The notes: generated by a model from the sequence alone, not told the origin. A DNA stretch of 64,000 nucleotides from Salvelinus alpinus (GCF_045679555.1 NC_092115.1:35658728-35722727), one strand, 5' to 3'. Shown: positions 37,042 to 47,823, counted from the stretch's first letter. Made by a program: numbers and translations.

Positions 37042-38657
37042 CAGTGGGGAGAACAAGTATTTGATACACTGCCGATTTTGCAGATTTTCCTACTTAAAAA
37101 GCATGTAGAGGTCTGTAATTTTTATCATAGGTACACTTCAACTGTGAGAAACGGAATCTAAAACAAAAATCCAGAAAATCACATTGTATGATTTTTAAGT
37201 AATTAATTAGCATTTTATTGCATGACATAAGTATTTGATACATCAGAAAAGCAGAACTTAATATTTGGTACAGAATCCTTTGTTTGCAATTACAGAGATC
37301 ATACGTTTCCTGTAGTTCTTGACCAGGTTTGCACACACTGCAGCAGGGATTTTGGCCCACTCCTCCATACAGACCTTCTCCAGATCCTTCAGGTTTCGGG
37401 GCTGTCGCTGGGCAATACGGACTTTCAGCTCCCTCCAAAGATTTTCTATTGGGTTTAGGTCTGGAGACTGGCTAGGCCACTCCAGGACCTTGAGATACTT
37501 CTTACGGAGCCACTCCTTAGTTGCCCTGGCTGTGTGTTTCGGGTCGTTGTCATGCTGGAAGACCCAGCCACGACCCATCATCAATGCTCTTACTGAGGGA
37601 AGGAGGTTGTTGGCTAAGATCTCGCAATACATGGCCCCATCCATCCTCCCCTCAATACGGTGCAGTCGTCCTGTCCCCTTTGCAGAAAAGCATCCCCAAA
37701 GAATGATGTTTCCACCTCCATGCTTCACGGTTGGGATGGTGTTCTTGGGGTTGTACTCATCCTTCTTCTTCCTCCAAACACGGCGAGTGGAGTTTAGACC
37801 AAAAAGCTCTATTTTTGAATCATCAGACCACATGACCTTCTCCCATTCCTCCTCTGGATCATCCAGATGGTCATTGGCAAACTTCAGACGGGCCTGGACA
37901 TGCGCCTGCTTGAGCAGGGGGACCTTGTGTGCGCTGCAGGATTTTAATCCATGACGGCGTAGTGTGTTACTAATGGTTTTCTTTGAGACTGTGGTCCCAG
38001 CTCTCTTCAGGTCATTGACCAGGTCCTGCCGTGTAGTTCTGGGCTGATCCCTCACCTTCCTCATGATCATTGATGCCCCACGAGGTGAGATCTTGCATGG
38101 AGCCCCAGACCGAGGGTGATTGACCATCATCTTGAACTTCTTCTATTTTCTTCTATTTTCTAATAATTGCGCCAACAGTTGTTGCCTTCTCACCAAGCTG
38201 CTTGCCTATTGTCCTGTAGCCCATCCCAGCCTTGTACAGGTCTACAATTTATCCCTGATGTCCTTACACAGCTCTCTGGTCTTGGCCATTGTGGAGAGGT
38301 TGGAGTCTGTTTGATTGAGTGTGTGGACAGGTGTCTTTTATACAGGTAACGAGTTCAAACAGGTGCAGTTAATACAGGTAATGAGTGGAGAACAGGAGGG
38401 CTTCTTAAAGAAAAACTAACAGGTCTGTGAGAGCCGGAATTCTTACTGGTTGGTAGGTGATCAAATACTTATGTCATGCAATAAAATGCAAATTAATTAC
38501 TTAAAAATCATACAATGTGATTTTCTGGATTTTTGTTTTAGATTCCGTCTCTCACAGTTGAAGTGTACCTATGATAAAAATGACAGACCTCTACATGCTT
38601 TGTAAGTAGGAAAACCTGCAAAATCGGCAGTGTATCAAATACTTGTTCTCCCCACTG
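37042..38657 (-). mobile_element. Tc1-like transposon inserted in the L1 3' end
   Basis: Inverted ends cagtggggagaacaagtatt and complement 'aatacttgttctccccactg', flanked by TA (37040-37041 and 38658-38659). Length 1616 bases. Different family from the elements at 28055 and 50983. The transposase frame is open for its last 290 codons, but its N-terminus is damaged. It is younger than the L1 it interrupts. Confidence 0.93.
37258..38289 (-). pseudogene. Tc1 transposase, damaged N-terminus
   Basis: The family start '[15 protein letters not shown]' is at 38289 and is followed by TAG after a one-base loss. The helix-turn-helix '[20 protein letters not shown]' continues in the next frame to a second TAG, in a stretch with a 10-base duplication (ttctattttc twice at 38141-38160), and a further shift leads into the long open frame from 38130. 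That frame has '[16 protein letters not shown]', the DDE residues in '[13 protein letters not shown]', '[11 protein letters not shown]' and '[11 protein letters not shown]', and ends 'NKGFCTKY' as usual. The catalytic domain is whole; the DNA-binding domain is not. Confidence 0.9.
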
Positions 38658-38859
38658 TACATACCTACATATACATACATACACACATACACACAAATAA
38701 TAATTATAACAAAATTTAAAATGTAGAACTTGCAGCAGCACTATCAAGGTTCTTATTTGCTATTTCCAGCCTTAGCTGAGATGACGAGCCAATGATTAGT
38801 TTTTAGATTTTACAGCACCTTACACAACACGCATCTGCTCACCTCCCCGATCCCCCCAT

Positions 38860-41800
38860 TCACTCTGTCCAATTTGAGATATAGTGGAGTAGTGGAGACC
38901 AGAGTCTATCAAACTTGGGCTGTCTCTTGTGGAGGTCATAAGTGAGCTTTTCAAGAGGGAGAAAGTCAACAATCTGGTCAATCCACATTTTAAATGTAGG
39001 AGAGGTACTAGAGGCCCACAATAGAAGAATACATTTCTTAGCAAAGTATGTAATGGTCATGAGCAAATTTTCTCTGTCAGGATCAAGAACAAAGTCCTGC
39101 TGGGCATTAAGAAGATAGAGACACGGGGTCATATCAAACTGTACATCTAGTATTTTCTGTGCAGCAGTATGTATAGATTGCCAAAATCTGGCAATCTCTC
39201 TACAGCTCCAAAATACATGCATATAGGTTCCACTTTCAGAGGTACATCTTTTACAGTTAGGAGAAATGTCTGTTTTCATTTTATGGAGTCTCAAGGGAGT
39301 GTAATAAAATTTGTACAAAAATTTGTAATTCGATTCTTTCATTTTTACATTAGTAGAGGAGCAGTATACCCTGTCGCAAACCTCCGCCCATAACTCATCA
39401 CTGATAGTCAGACCAAGGTCCTTTTCCCAGATTATTTTCAAAGGAGTAAAGGAGGAGCCTCCTTTCTCAGAAAGGAGTCTATAGATATAGGATATTTTGC
39501 CTTTAATGGATTGTGCTGTGACAAGAAGGGTTTCAACTTCGTTCAACTGAGTTCTAAACCTCCTCTTGGAAGTAAATGAGGAGATGACATGTCTAATTTG
39601 AAGATATTTAAAAAAATGTGATCTTGGCACATTGAATTCACTGCAGAGCTCTTGAAAGGATTTCAGTGTAGTGGTCTTCTGATTAAATAGGTCTGAAAAG
39701 GTCCTGATTCCTAGAGTATGCCAAAGATTAAAGTTGGCATCCCTCAGGGCTTTTGGCAAGTCTGGGTTGCCTACTATAGGCGAGTGAGAGCATATTTGGG
39801 AGGAGATGCCCAGGTATTTCTTACAGTCCCTCCACGCTAGTAGGGTGCTGTAAATCACAAATGTTTTGGCTATGTTGCCCACTTCACTAAAGTTATTAAT
39901 GAATATAGTTGAGCTTAGTGGCAATGAACCACAGGATTGGGCTTCTATCTGGATCCATGTTGACTCTTGTCTGTTTGTGATCCATGTTAGCATGTTGCGG
40001 ATTTGGGCAGACCAGTAGTACAATTGAAGGGAGGGAAGGGCAAGACCGCCCTTAGATTCAGGTTTCGATAGAGTGGAGAGCTTGATCCTAGGTTTTTTAT
40101 TGCCCCATATAAATTTGGTGATGCTTTGGTTAATTGTTTTGAAAAAGGAGGCTGGGAGATAGCATGGGAGCATCTGAAATAAATAGTTCAGTCTAGGGAG
40201 GATGTTCATACGGATTACATTAATTCTTCCTACTAAGCTAATTGGGAGGGAGATCCAGGTTTGGAGGTTGTTTTTGATTCGATCCAGGAGTGGAAGATAA
40301 TTCTCCTTGAAAAGCCTATTCAGATCTGGTGTTATGAATATCCCAAGGTATTGAAACCCCTGTGTCTTCCATTGGAATGGGCATAGTGTCTTCATAGAAC
40401 TGGTGAGTGTAATATTGAGAGGGCAGACAGTGGATTTGTTAAAATTTATCTTATAACCTGAAAGCGTGCCATACTGAGCAATTGTGTCTAAAATGGGAGG
40501 AAGGGATTTCTCAGGGTTGGATATGTAGAGCAAGACATCATCCGCGTAAAGCGAAATCTTGTGCTGCAGGCCGCCTGCAGGAACACCTGTAATACTTGAA
40601 TTGCTCCTTATCAACTCTGCCAGAGGCTCCGCCCCCAACAAGTAGAGCAGGGGGGATAGCGAGCACCCTTGTCTTGTGCCCCGTCCCAAAGGGAATCTGT
40701 CAGAGTTCAGTCCGTTAGTAGTCACCATGGCATTTGGATGAGAGTATAGTGATTTGATCCATTTAATAAAGTTTGGGCCCATATTGAACTTTTCTAAGAC
40801 TGAGAACAAAAAGCTCCACTCCATCCTGTCGAACGCCTTCTCAGCATCCAGTGAAGCCAGCAGGACAGGGGTCTTCTGTGCGTTTACTTGATCAATAATA
40901 TCAAAAAGACGGCGAATGTTATCAGAAGAGTATCTGTCTCTAATAAATCCAGTTTGGTCCGCTTTTATTATTTTGGGAAGAAGAGTGTTTAGTCTTTTGG
41001 CCAGCAATTTGGTAATTATTTTGTAGTCGAAATCCAACAAGCTTATGGGCCGGAAGGAGGAGCAGGATAGGGGGTCCTTGTCTTTTTTGAGCAACACTGT
41101 AATGCGAGCTGTGCGCATTGAGTCTGGGAGAACTCCGTTTTTGCAAAAATCCTCCAGCATTGGCATGAAAATAGGGCTAAGCTGGGGCCAAAAAGCTTTG
41201 TAGAACTCTCTGGGGAATCCATCTGGGCCTGGGGACTTGTTAGGTGGCATGGAGGTAATTGCCTCCAGGATCTCCTCAGGAGTGAAGGGGGAGTTGAGAT
41301 CTTCTTGGTCAGTCTCTGATAGTTTAGGTAGCGAGATTCCCTCTAGGAAGGAGTGGAGTTCTGCTTCCGTGTGTTTTCTCTCAGAGGTATATAGTTTGCA
41401 GTAAAAATCATGAAAAGTTAAATTGATCTTTTTTGGGTCATATGTGACCTCGTCCTCTGCTGTTCGGATAGCCATAATTGTACGCTCTGACTGCTCTTTT
41501 TTTAATTGATAAGCAAGCAATCTACTAGGCCTATTGCTATACTCATGGTATTTCTGTTTAGTAAAGAAAACTTTTTTTTTAATCTCCCGAGTATAGTTCA
41601 AATTCAGTTTGGCTTTGGCTGCTTTAAGTTGACTCCAGGAGGTGCTGTCTGTGGATTGTTTATGTACTTTTTCACAGCGTTCCAGCTCCCTCTCCAGATC
41701 TAGCCTGTGTGCTTCCATTGCTTTTTTCTTAGAGGAAGCATATGCAATTAGATGACCTCTTAGTGTGGCTTTAGCAGCGTCCCACATTGTGGCCGGAGAA

Positions 41801-42645
41801 ACAGGAGAATCTTTGTTGTCTTGTGTGTAGTTGTCTATCCATGTAGTTACCAATGTATGGAATGCTTCGTTTGATAGCATGGAGGTGTTGAATTTCCAGC
41901 TCTTTGACCTCGGGATGTTTTTGCAGAGGTCAAAGCGGAGGTGGACAAAGGCGTGATCCGAAAGCGCTATGGGTCCGATTCTACACGTGGCTGAATTTAT
42001 GAAACTCTTTGGGATAAAAATGTAATCTATACGGGAGTAGGTGTTATGGACATTAGAGTAGTATGTATAGTCCATAGATGAGCTATTAGTCTCTCTCCAG
42101 ATATCTATCAGTCCCATCTCTTTAGTAAGAGAGTTCAACATCTTTGCAGATCTAGGATTTGTGGTGGGGACTTGAGATGATTTGTCTAGGGTTGGGTTCA
42201 GGGTACAATTAAAATCTCCGGCCAACACTCCAAAGGAAACACAATGCTCATTGAACAGGGTTATCATTTTCGACATAAAAGCAGGAGTATCTGTGTTAGG
42301 GGCGTATATGTTTAAGAGAGTAATTGGTTGCCCATACAGTGACCCAGTTATCAAAATAAATCTCCCCTCCGGATCAGATATGTTTTTGTCAATTATGAAT
42401 GGAACATTCTTATGGATAAGTATGGCTGTGCCTCTACTGTTGGATTTGAAAGATGAGAAATACACCTGTCCCACCCAAGCTCTGCGGAGTTTGGCATGTT
42501 CAGCATCACAGAGGTGTGTCTCTTGCAATAGCGCGATGTCTGCTTTTTCCTTTTTTAGAGCACATAGTATCTTTTTCCGTTTTATTGCATGACCTAGACC
42601 ATGGCAGTTCCATGTCAATAGATTTAAGGTACTAGTCATCGTCAT
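38860..42645 (-). CDS. L1 ORF2: endonuclease and reverse transcriptase
   Basis: 1261 residues, open throughout. Copies L1 RNA into the genome by nicking a target and priming on it. N-terminal APE endonuclease (about 1-240): 'LLTWNCHGLG', 'LLQETHL' (metal-binding Glu), 'LAGDFNC', 'SRIDYIF', 'LSDHAFV' (catalytic Asp-His). RT (about 490-780): 'NKSPGPDGFPREFYK', 'FRPISLLDFDYKI', 'LASLDAEKAFDRMEW' (first catalytic Asp), 'GTRQGCSLSPLLY', 'ISLYADDVLLY' (YADD at 700-703), 'FQYLGIFI'. C-terminal Cys motif 'CKRC' near 1131 with 'HVFWSC'. Length is typical for L1. The start is taken at the first Met, 'MTMTSTLNLLTWN'. All catalytic motifs are intact. The minus strand of 38820-38860 leads into the 3' UTR. 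Confidence 0.95.
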   Translation of the reverse strand: MTMTSTLNLLTWNCHGLGHAIKRKKILCALKKEKADIALLQETHLCDAEHAKLRRAWVGQVYFSSFKSNSRGTAILIHKNVPFIIDKNISDPEGRFILITGSLYGQPITLLNIYAPNTDTPAFMSKMITLFNEHCVSFGVLAGDFNCTLNPTLDKSSQVPTTNPRSAKMLNSLTKEMGLIDIWRETNSSSMDYTYYSNVHNTYSRIDYIFIPKSFINSATCRIGPIALSDHAFVHLRFDLCKNIPRSKSWKFNTSMLSNEAFHTLVTTWIDNYTQDNKDSPVSPATMWDAAKATLRGHLIAYASSKKKAMEAHRLDLERELERCEKVHKQSTDSTSWSQLKAAKAKLNLNYTREIKKKVFFTKQKYHEYSNRPSRLLAYQLKKEQSERTIMAIRTAEDEVTYDPKKINLTFHDFYCKLYTSERKHTEAELHSFLEGISLPKLSETDQEDLNSPFTPEEILEAITSMPPNKSPGPDGFPREFYKAFWPQLSPIFMPMLEDFCKNGVLPDSMRTARITVLLKKDKDPLSCSSFRPISLLDFDYKIITKLLAKRLNTLLPKIIKADQTGFIRDRYSSDNIRRLFDIIDQVNAQKTPVLLASLDAEKAFDRMEWSFLFSVLEKFNMGPNFIKWIKSLYSHPNAMVTTNGLNSDRFPLGRGTRQGCSLSPLLYLLGAEPLAELIRSNSSITGVPAGGLQHKISLYADDVLLYISNPEKSLPPILDTIAQYGTLSGYKINFNKSTVCPLNITLTSSMKTLCPFQWKTQGFQYLGIFITPDLNRLFKENYLPLLDRIKNNLQTWISLPISLVGRINVIRMNILPRLNYLFQMLPCYLPASFFKTINQSITKFIWGNKKPRIKLSTLSKPESKGGLALPSLQLYYWSAQIRNMLTWITNRQESTWIQIEAQSCGSLPLSSTIFINNFSEVGNIAKTFVIYSTLLAWRDCKKYLGISSQICSHSPIVGNPDLPKALRDANFNLWHTLGIRTFSDLFNQKTTTLKSFQELCSEFNVPRSHFFKYLQIRHVISSFTSKRRFRTQLNEVETLLVTAQSIKGKISYIYRLLSEKGGSSFTPLKIIWEKDLGLTISDELWAEVCDRVYCSSTNVKMKESNYKFLYKFYYTPLRLHKMKTDISPNCKRCTSESGTYMHVFWSCREIARFWQSIHTAAQKILDVQFDMTPCLYLLNAQQDFVLDPDRENLLMTITYFAKKCILLLWASSTSPTFKMWIDQIVDFLPLEKLTYDLHKRQPKFDRLWSPLLHYISNWTE

Positions 42646-43183
42646 CGAACAGTAATCGAACTTTAGTGCAAGTCATCTCTGGGTAAAGGTGGATAGTAGT
42701 TACAGCTGCGTTCACATAAAAGGAAAATAAATGGTTTACATAAAATAACAGTCTCTGAACACCCCAGCCGAGTTCCCAAACAACTCGACATATCCCGTTG
42801 GATCTATTACCTCCCCGCTCAGTCACAATTCTGTGTTCCAACAACAACAACAAAAAAACCGGGAACAGTTAGCAACGCACAACGTCTCCCCCTCCCCACC
42901 AAAGAAATGCCTCATCCTCTCCGCCCCGCATTGGGTAAATGACAACGTAGCCCCCGTCCAGACCACATTAAAAATGGGAGAAAATAAAATCAATAGCCCA
43001 GCCTACATATAGTAGGCCTAGGTTATAATATGGAGCCTATCCCTCTCAGCTAAAGGAACATAAATATAGATTAGACGGCTATAATGACATTTAGCAGGGC
43101 GGGTGGGTCTTTGGATATCGGCTATATGTTGTCTTACCTCCTTTAGTAATAATAGTAATCGCATTTAGTCATTGGTCCATTTC
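42646..43183 (-). other. L1 inter-ORF spacer
   Basis: About 540 bases between ORF1 stop and ORF2 start, with no ORF above 75 codons and no recognised domain. It is long for an L1 spacer; a start for ORF2 inside it, or an internal ribosome entry function, cannot be judged here. Confidence 0.6.
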
Positions 43184-44116
43184 TCATTGACCGGGGTTGT
43201 CTTTCAAAAAACGTTTTGCCTCTTCGGGAGTTTTGAAGTGTCGCAGGGCTCCTTGGTAAAGAATCCTGAGCTCGTTTGGGTATTTGAATCCCCTAAAGAT
43301 GCCTCGGTCAATGGAGCATTTCTTCACCTCGTCAAACTCTCGGCGCTTTCGGCGTATTCCAGCTGACAGGTCCTGGAGTAAGATGAGTTTGGCGTTTCCC
43401 ACTGTAATGGTGTTGGTTTTCGCCGCCTGTAGGACTCGTTCCTTGTCGGTGAATCTCAAGAAACGTATGGTGATTGGGCGCGGTGGTTGTCTGGCTGCTG
43501 GTGGGGGCCTCAGTGCTCGGTGAGCTCTCTCGAGTTCTATGGGTCTGTCGGTGGACAGGTGGAGCCACTCGGGAAGTTTGTCTTGCAGGTAGCGGATCAG
43601 TGGCATGTTTCCCTCTTCTTTTTCGCCCAGATTTAATAGAACACAATTATTCCTTCGCCCCCTGTTTTCCAGGTCCTCTGTTTTCTCTTCCAGCTGCTCT
43701 ATTTTTTTTTTAGCATATGCTATTGTTTCCATGGCGTCTGTCAATAAGTTTTCCGTGGATAGGATTCGCCCCTCTGCCTCGTCCAGGCGCCCCGCGTTTA
43801 TGGTTATCTTGTTGTTTATGTCAGGCAAAGCATTTTCCAGGATTGTCACCTTGCCCCCTATCGCACTGAGCTGAGCGTTAATGGCATCTAGTTTAGTGTT
43901 GAGTTCTGTACGTTGGGATCTCAGCTCAGAAAAGATGTCTTCGACAGAGTGCGAGGTTGGCCTTCGTTGGGCCTCGGGGGGGAACGGGTCCTCTTGCTCC
44001 TGGCTAATGGCGCTAGCTTTTTCTGAAGCTAGCTGCTTCTTGGAGGCTTTTTCCGTCGCTAGTGCTCGAGTCCGGGTAAAAATGTCACCTGTAGTGTCGC
44101 CTTTTGTAGCCGCCAT
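43184..44116 (-). CDS. L1 ORF1 RNA-binding chaperone
   Basis: 310 residues, open, start 'MAATKGDTTGDIFTRTRA'. ORF1p coats L1 RNA as a trimer. Order seen: a disordered, charged N-terminus (1-55); a coiled coil of heptads (about 60-150, 'LRSQRTELNTKLDAINAQL' to 'KKIEQLEEKTEDLENR'); an RRM-like part ('RRNNCVLLNLGEKEEG'); and a C-terminal domain ('IELERAHRALRPPPA', 'ITIRFLRFTDKERVLQAAK') ending 'AKRFLKDNPGQ'. The 'ENRGRRNN' junction and 'ERAHR' motif are hallmarks of L1 ORF1 proteins. Five prime of ORF2 in the same element; no lesion seen. Confidence 0.93.
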   Translation of the reverse strand: MAATKGDTTGDIFTRTRALATEKASKKQLASEKASAISQEQEDPFPPEAQRRPTSHSVEDIFSELRSQRTELNTKLDAINAQLSAIGGKVTILENALPDINNKITINAGRLDEAEGRILSTENLLTDAMETIAYAKKKIEQLEEKTEDLENRGRRNNCVLLNLGEKEEGNMPLIRYLQDKLPEWLHLSTDRPIELERAHRALRPPPAARQPPRPITIRFLRFTDKERVLQAAKTNTITVGNAKLILLQDLSAGIRRKRREFDEVKKCSIDRGIFRGFKYPNELRILYQGALRHFKTPEEAKRFLKDNPGQ

Positions 44117-44241
44117 GACTTTTTGACTAAAGCTAAATGAGTTTAAACTTGAAGTGGAGGTAAGATTAGGAATTGGAAACTACTTGTGCGGAGCTCCTAG
44201 TTCATGCGGCCATCTCGTTCAGGGGTCACGTGATCCCCTCC
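44117..44241 (-). promoter_or_regulatory. L1 5' UTR / presumed internal promoter
   Basis: Starts (minus strand) at the target duplication and contains 'ggggatcacgtgacccc', a near-palindrome around an E-box CACGTG (44223-44239), and 'gagatggccgc', which resembles the YY1 site at the start of L1 elements. Promoter function is inferred from position. Confidence 0.5.
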
Positions 44242-44940
44242 GACTTTTAACTTTTGACTTTTGACTTCCTATGAAATCACATTCCAAATGCACAAAACAT
44301 ATTCCTTAAGTACAAGTAAACATTTATAAAAATTATGATAGTAAAATGTGACTAAAGTATTTTCATACAGTTCTTATACATGTGTAATTGACATAAAAAT
44401 CGAAAGAATTTCGAAAAACGGTCCAGAAAGCACTTTTTAAAGGGGGTGATACGTTTTTTCCAAATATTTGACATTTTTGACTTTTGACTTTTGACTTCCT
44501 ATGAAATCACATTCCAAATGCACAAAACATATTCCTTAAGTCCAAATAAAAATGTCCAAAAAATTATGTTAATAAAATTTGACAAAAGTATTTTCATACA
44601 GTTCTTACACATGTGTAATTGACATAAAAATCGAAAGAATTTCGAAAAACGGTCCAGAAAGCACTTTTTTAAAGGGGGTGATACGTTTTTTCCAAATTTT
44701 TGACATTTTTGACTTTTGACTTTTGACTTCCTAAGAAATCACATTCCAAATGCACAAAACATATTCCTTAAGACAAATAAAAATGTCAAAAAAATTATGT
44801 TAATAAAATTTGACAAAAGTATTTTCATACAGTTCTTACACATGTGTAATTGACATAAAAATCGAAAGAATTTCGAAAAACGGTCCAGAAAGCACTTTTT
44901 TAAGGGGGTGATAAGTTTTTGCCAAAACTTTCAAAATTTA
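44242..44940. repeat. 231-bp satellite, copies right of L1
   Basis: Units start at about 44308, 44538 and 44770 ('aagtacaagtaaac', 'aagtccaaataaaa', 'aagacaaataaaaa'), each with 'cagttcttacacatgtgtaa', 'aaaacggtccagaaagcact' and a run of 'gacttttgacttttgactt'. The copy at 36706-36893 is the left continuation across the L1. Confidence 0.9.
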
Positions 44941-47280
44941 AAAATTTGGCTCTGGGGTCTTGACTTGCGTTACAGTAAGCCTATGAAAAATTAAGATGGA
45001 ACTCACTCGCCCACTATAGGATTTTTGGGGTGTTACACAGCTCATTTACAATATGGCATTTGCCACCAACTTTGGACGAAACACCGCCGGTTGCAATGTG
45101 AAATCCCACACAATCCCATCGTGTGTATGGTTCGCTCTCTGCCAATAAGTTGCCATGTTATTTTGTACAATTGGGGGGGGGAGTTCCCTTACAAAAGTAA
45201 GAGTTGATCTAATATTAAGTCGTTTTGAAAAAGTTATTAATATAATCTAAGTAAGTTAGATCTATAAACGTTTCATATATATATACCATTAGAGGAGCCT
45301 AAAGATATATAATCAGTTTTGAATAATGCAGTCAAATTTAAGGTGAGTGTGTTTGGGGGAAACTGCCCCGCTCCAATGCAAATCAATGGTACCTAAATTA
45401 GCATTTTCCAAATCATGTCCAAATCATCTACAATTAACTTAATTGAGTTAAACAGTCATTTTTCTGATGCTTTAGGATTATTTGGACATGATTTGGCGCG
45501 AAAATTAGAAGAGGCACCTTACATCAAAACCTCATCATAGTGAGGATATTAATAGTGAGATGTGCAATGATTTAATTAATTAAAAGGAGTCAGAGTAAAT
45601 AAATATTTTATCAATTAATAATCTGTCCTGTTTTTTGGATGTCCACATTGTTCAAAGGATGTAGGCCTAACCACCATGGTGCTTTTCACACAATCAGCTC
45701 TTTCTGCAGAATCTTTACATGGATATGTGTCAAATTGTATGTACTCCCCCTGTGACCACAGCACCAACACCTCAAAGTGTGTCTTGTAGCTGATCAGTGG
45801 TTACATCACCTCTAGAACCTTCAATCAATTCCAATAAAAAATGGTCTGGGTTCTGAAATAGAAACCTCTCAAAGACAAAAGGACTGTGATCTGAGTTCAT
45901 ATTTCGAGAATGTCTTTTTTGGGTGCTCTTAGTTGTTTATGCGTTTTTGACATCAAACATTTGGTGCTACGTGGACTTAGTGCCAGGCATCCTGAGACAG
46001 TAAAATGAACCTGCCATGCCAAAACTGCAAAGGAATGTTACAGGTAGAAACTAGACAAAAACAAATCCCCCAAATGAAAAAGAGAGGATGGATTCTTAGA
46101 GGAACACCGATCAATGTTCCACTTGCTGATGACATCAGGGGGGGGCGGTATGTCACACTCTCTGACAATGCAATTGAGCGGTGGCGAGGAGCTTAGTGGC
46201 AAATTAGATGAAAGATTGTCAACATGCCAGGGGAACACAGGGGAACACAGAGACACCGATCGATCAGGCCAGCCTGGGAATAACTAATTACCCTGGCTGC
46301 AAGAGGTTCTGATGTGCTGTTGGAGCCACAGAGAAACCAGATCACATCCTAGCAATCTCCTACTCCACTAGCTCTCACTCACTCTTAATATTTCTTACTC
46401 CTTTCATTAGGCATAGGCCTACATGTGTTATGTAAAATACAGACTCTGGCATGTTGAAATGTGATGGCAGAGGTTTATGAACGAGTGTGAGAGTGTAGGT
46501 GAAAATGGTGGCGAGGGAGAGATGAGAAAAGAGGAGGGGTTTGGGGATTGAACAGAGGTCGGTGGGAAAGAATAGAGAGAGAGAGGGATGAGGAAAGAGA
46601 GAAGACAGAAAAACAATAAGATACAAAAAAAATTATTGAAGTGTGTGACGGAAAAGGAGTGGTGTAGAAAGCAAAAGAGGGGATAATAGAAGCCTATAAT
46701 AGTTTGCTACAGGGAGCTAGACAAGTGGCAAATCAGACATTCACAACAATTATAGGAACACCACACAGAAGTAAGTTGCCTTCCCCTCTCCTTCACTCTT
46801 CAAGTCTGCAATTACATTCAAACCCAACTACTGATCATTAAATCAGGCTCAGCTCAGTTCAGCAATCGCTCCACCACACCCTCTGATTTCAACATGAGTG
46901 GTGGCTGCATTTGGGTTGGGTACCAGCTCTGAAAGTAGCCGTGCTTAGCAAACTACACTATCATCCATCACATGCGACCTTGAAGATGCATGGAAGAGAA
47001 CTGTAGTAGTAGAGGCATGGAAACAGAGACAGAGCCAAGGCAAGTCATCATAAATATGAGAATTGCAAGTTAGGCTTATGTTCAAGAGCTGGCAAAATGG
47101 TGCAGCCTGATGTTGACTGTCCCTCTGCTGACCCCGTTTTAAGGTGACTTTGACCCCCACAAATATTTTGTTTAGGGGGTAGATCAGCTTTAATATTGCA
47201 GATAGATTGTAGCTTCCATCAATGTAATTGTCTGCATCACTTCCAATCCCCCATCTATTTTTTTTGCAAGTATATATACA
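44941..47280. other. Intergenic, nothing recognised
   Basis: No exon, SINE head or terminal repeat is recognised. Open frames of up to 120 codons (for example 46945-47307) are in low-complexity or random sequence without domain features. Confidence 0.35.
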
Positions 47281-47282
47281 TA

Positions 47283-47823
47283 CAGTACCAGTCAAAAGTT
47301 TGGACACACCTACTAATTCAAGGGTTTTTCTTGATTTTTACTCTTTCTACATTGTAGAATAATAGTGAAGATATCAAAACTATGAAGTAAAACATATGTA
47401 ATCATGTAGCAACCAAAATAGTGTTAAAAGAAATCAAAATATATTTTAGATTTTAGATTCTTCAAAGTAGCCACCCTTTGCCTTGATGACAGCTTTGTAA
47501 CGCTCTTGGCATTCTCTCAACCAGCTTCACCTGGAATGATTTTCCAACAGTCTTGAAGGAGTTCCCACATATGCTGAGCACTTGTTGGCTGCTTTTCCTT
47601 CAGTCTGCATTCCAACTTATACCAAACCATCTCAATTGAGTTGAGGTAGGGTGATTGAGGAGGCCAGGTCATCTGATGCAGCACTCCATCACTATCCTTC
47701 TTGGTCAAATAGCCCTTACACAGCCTGGAGGTGTGTTGAGTCATTGTTCTGTTGAAAAACAAATGATAAGCGCAAACCAGATGGGATGATGTATTGCTGC
47801 AGAATGTTGTGGTAGCCATGCTT
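47283..47823 (-). mobile_element. Truncated Tc1-like transposon
   Basis: Left end cagtaccagtcaaaagtttg after TA (47281-47282), the same family as 50983-52516. The other end is missing: sequence stops matching near 47823. The minus-strand frame 47517-47819 keeps the last third of transposase, 'RTMTQHTSRLCKGYLTKK', 'QSPYLNSIEMVW' (Asp to Tyr and Pro to Ser beside the catalytic Glu) and 'QPTSAQHMWELLQDCW'. Non-autonomous. Confidence 0.88.

Larger units (their letters stand above)
36894..44241 (-). mobile_element. Full-length L1-type LINE with both ORFs open
   Basis: Flanked by a 14-base target duplication gacttttaactttt (36880-36893 and 44242-44255). On the minus strand: 5' UTR of ~125 bases, ORF1 (44116-43184), spacer of ~540 bases, ORF2 (42645-38860), and a 3' UTR ending with AATAAA (complement at about 36912-36917) and a poly-A tail (poly-T at 36891-36900). 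Without the Tc1 at 37042-38657 the element is about 5.7 kb. Two-ORF design, coiled-coil ORF1 and poly-A tail define an L1. It has target duplications, a 5' end with regulatory-looking motifs and no ORF lesion. Confidence 0.95.

Noticed and set aside
44941-47280. Short ORFs as genes
   Set aside because: No domain, no conserved motif and no paired splice sites.
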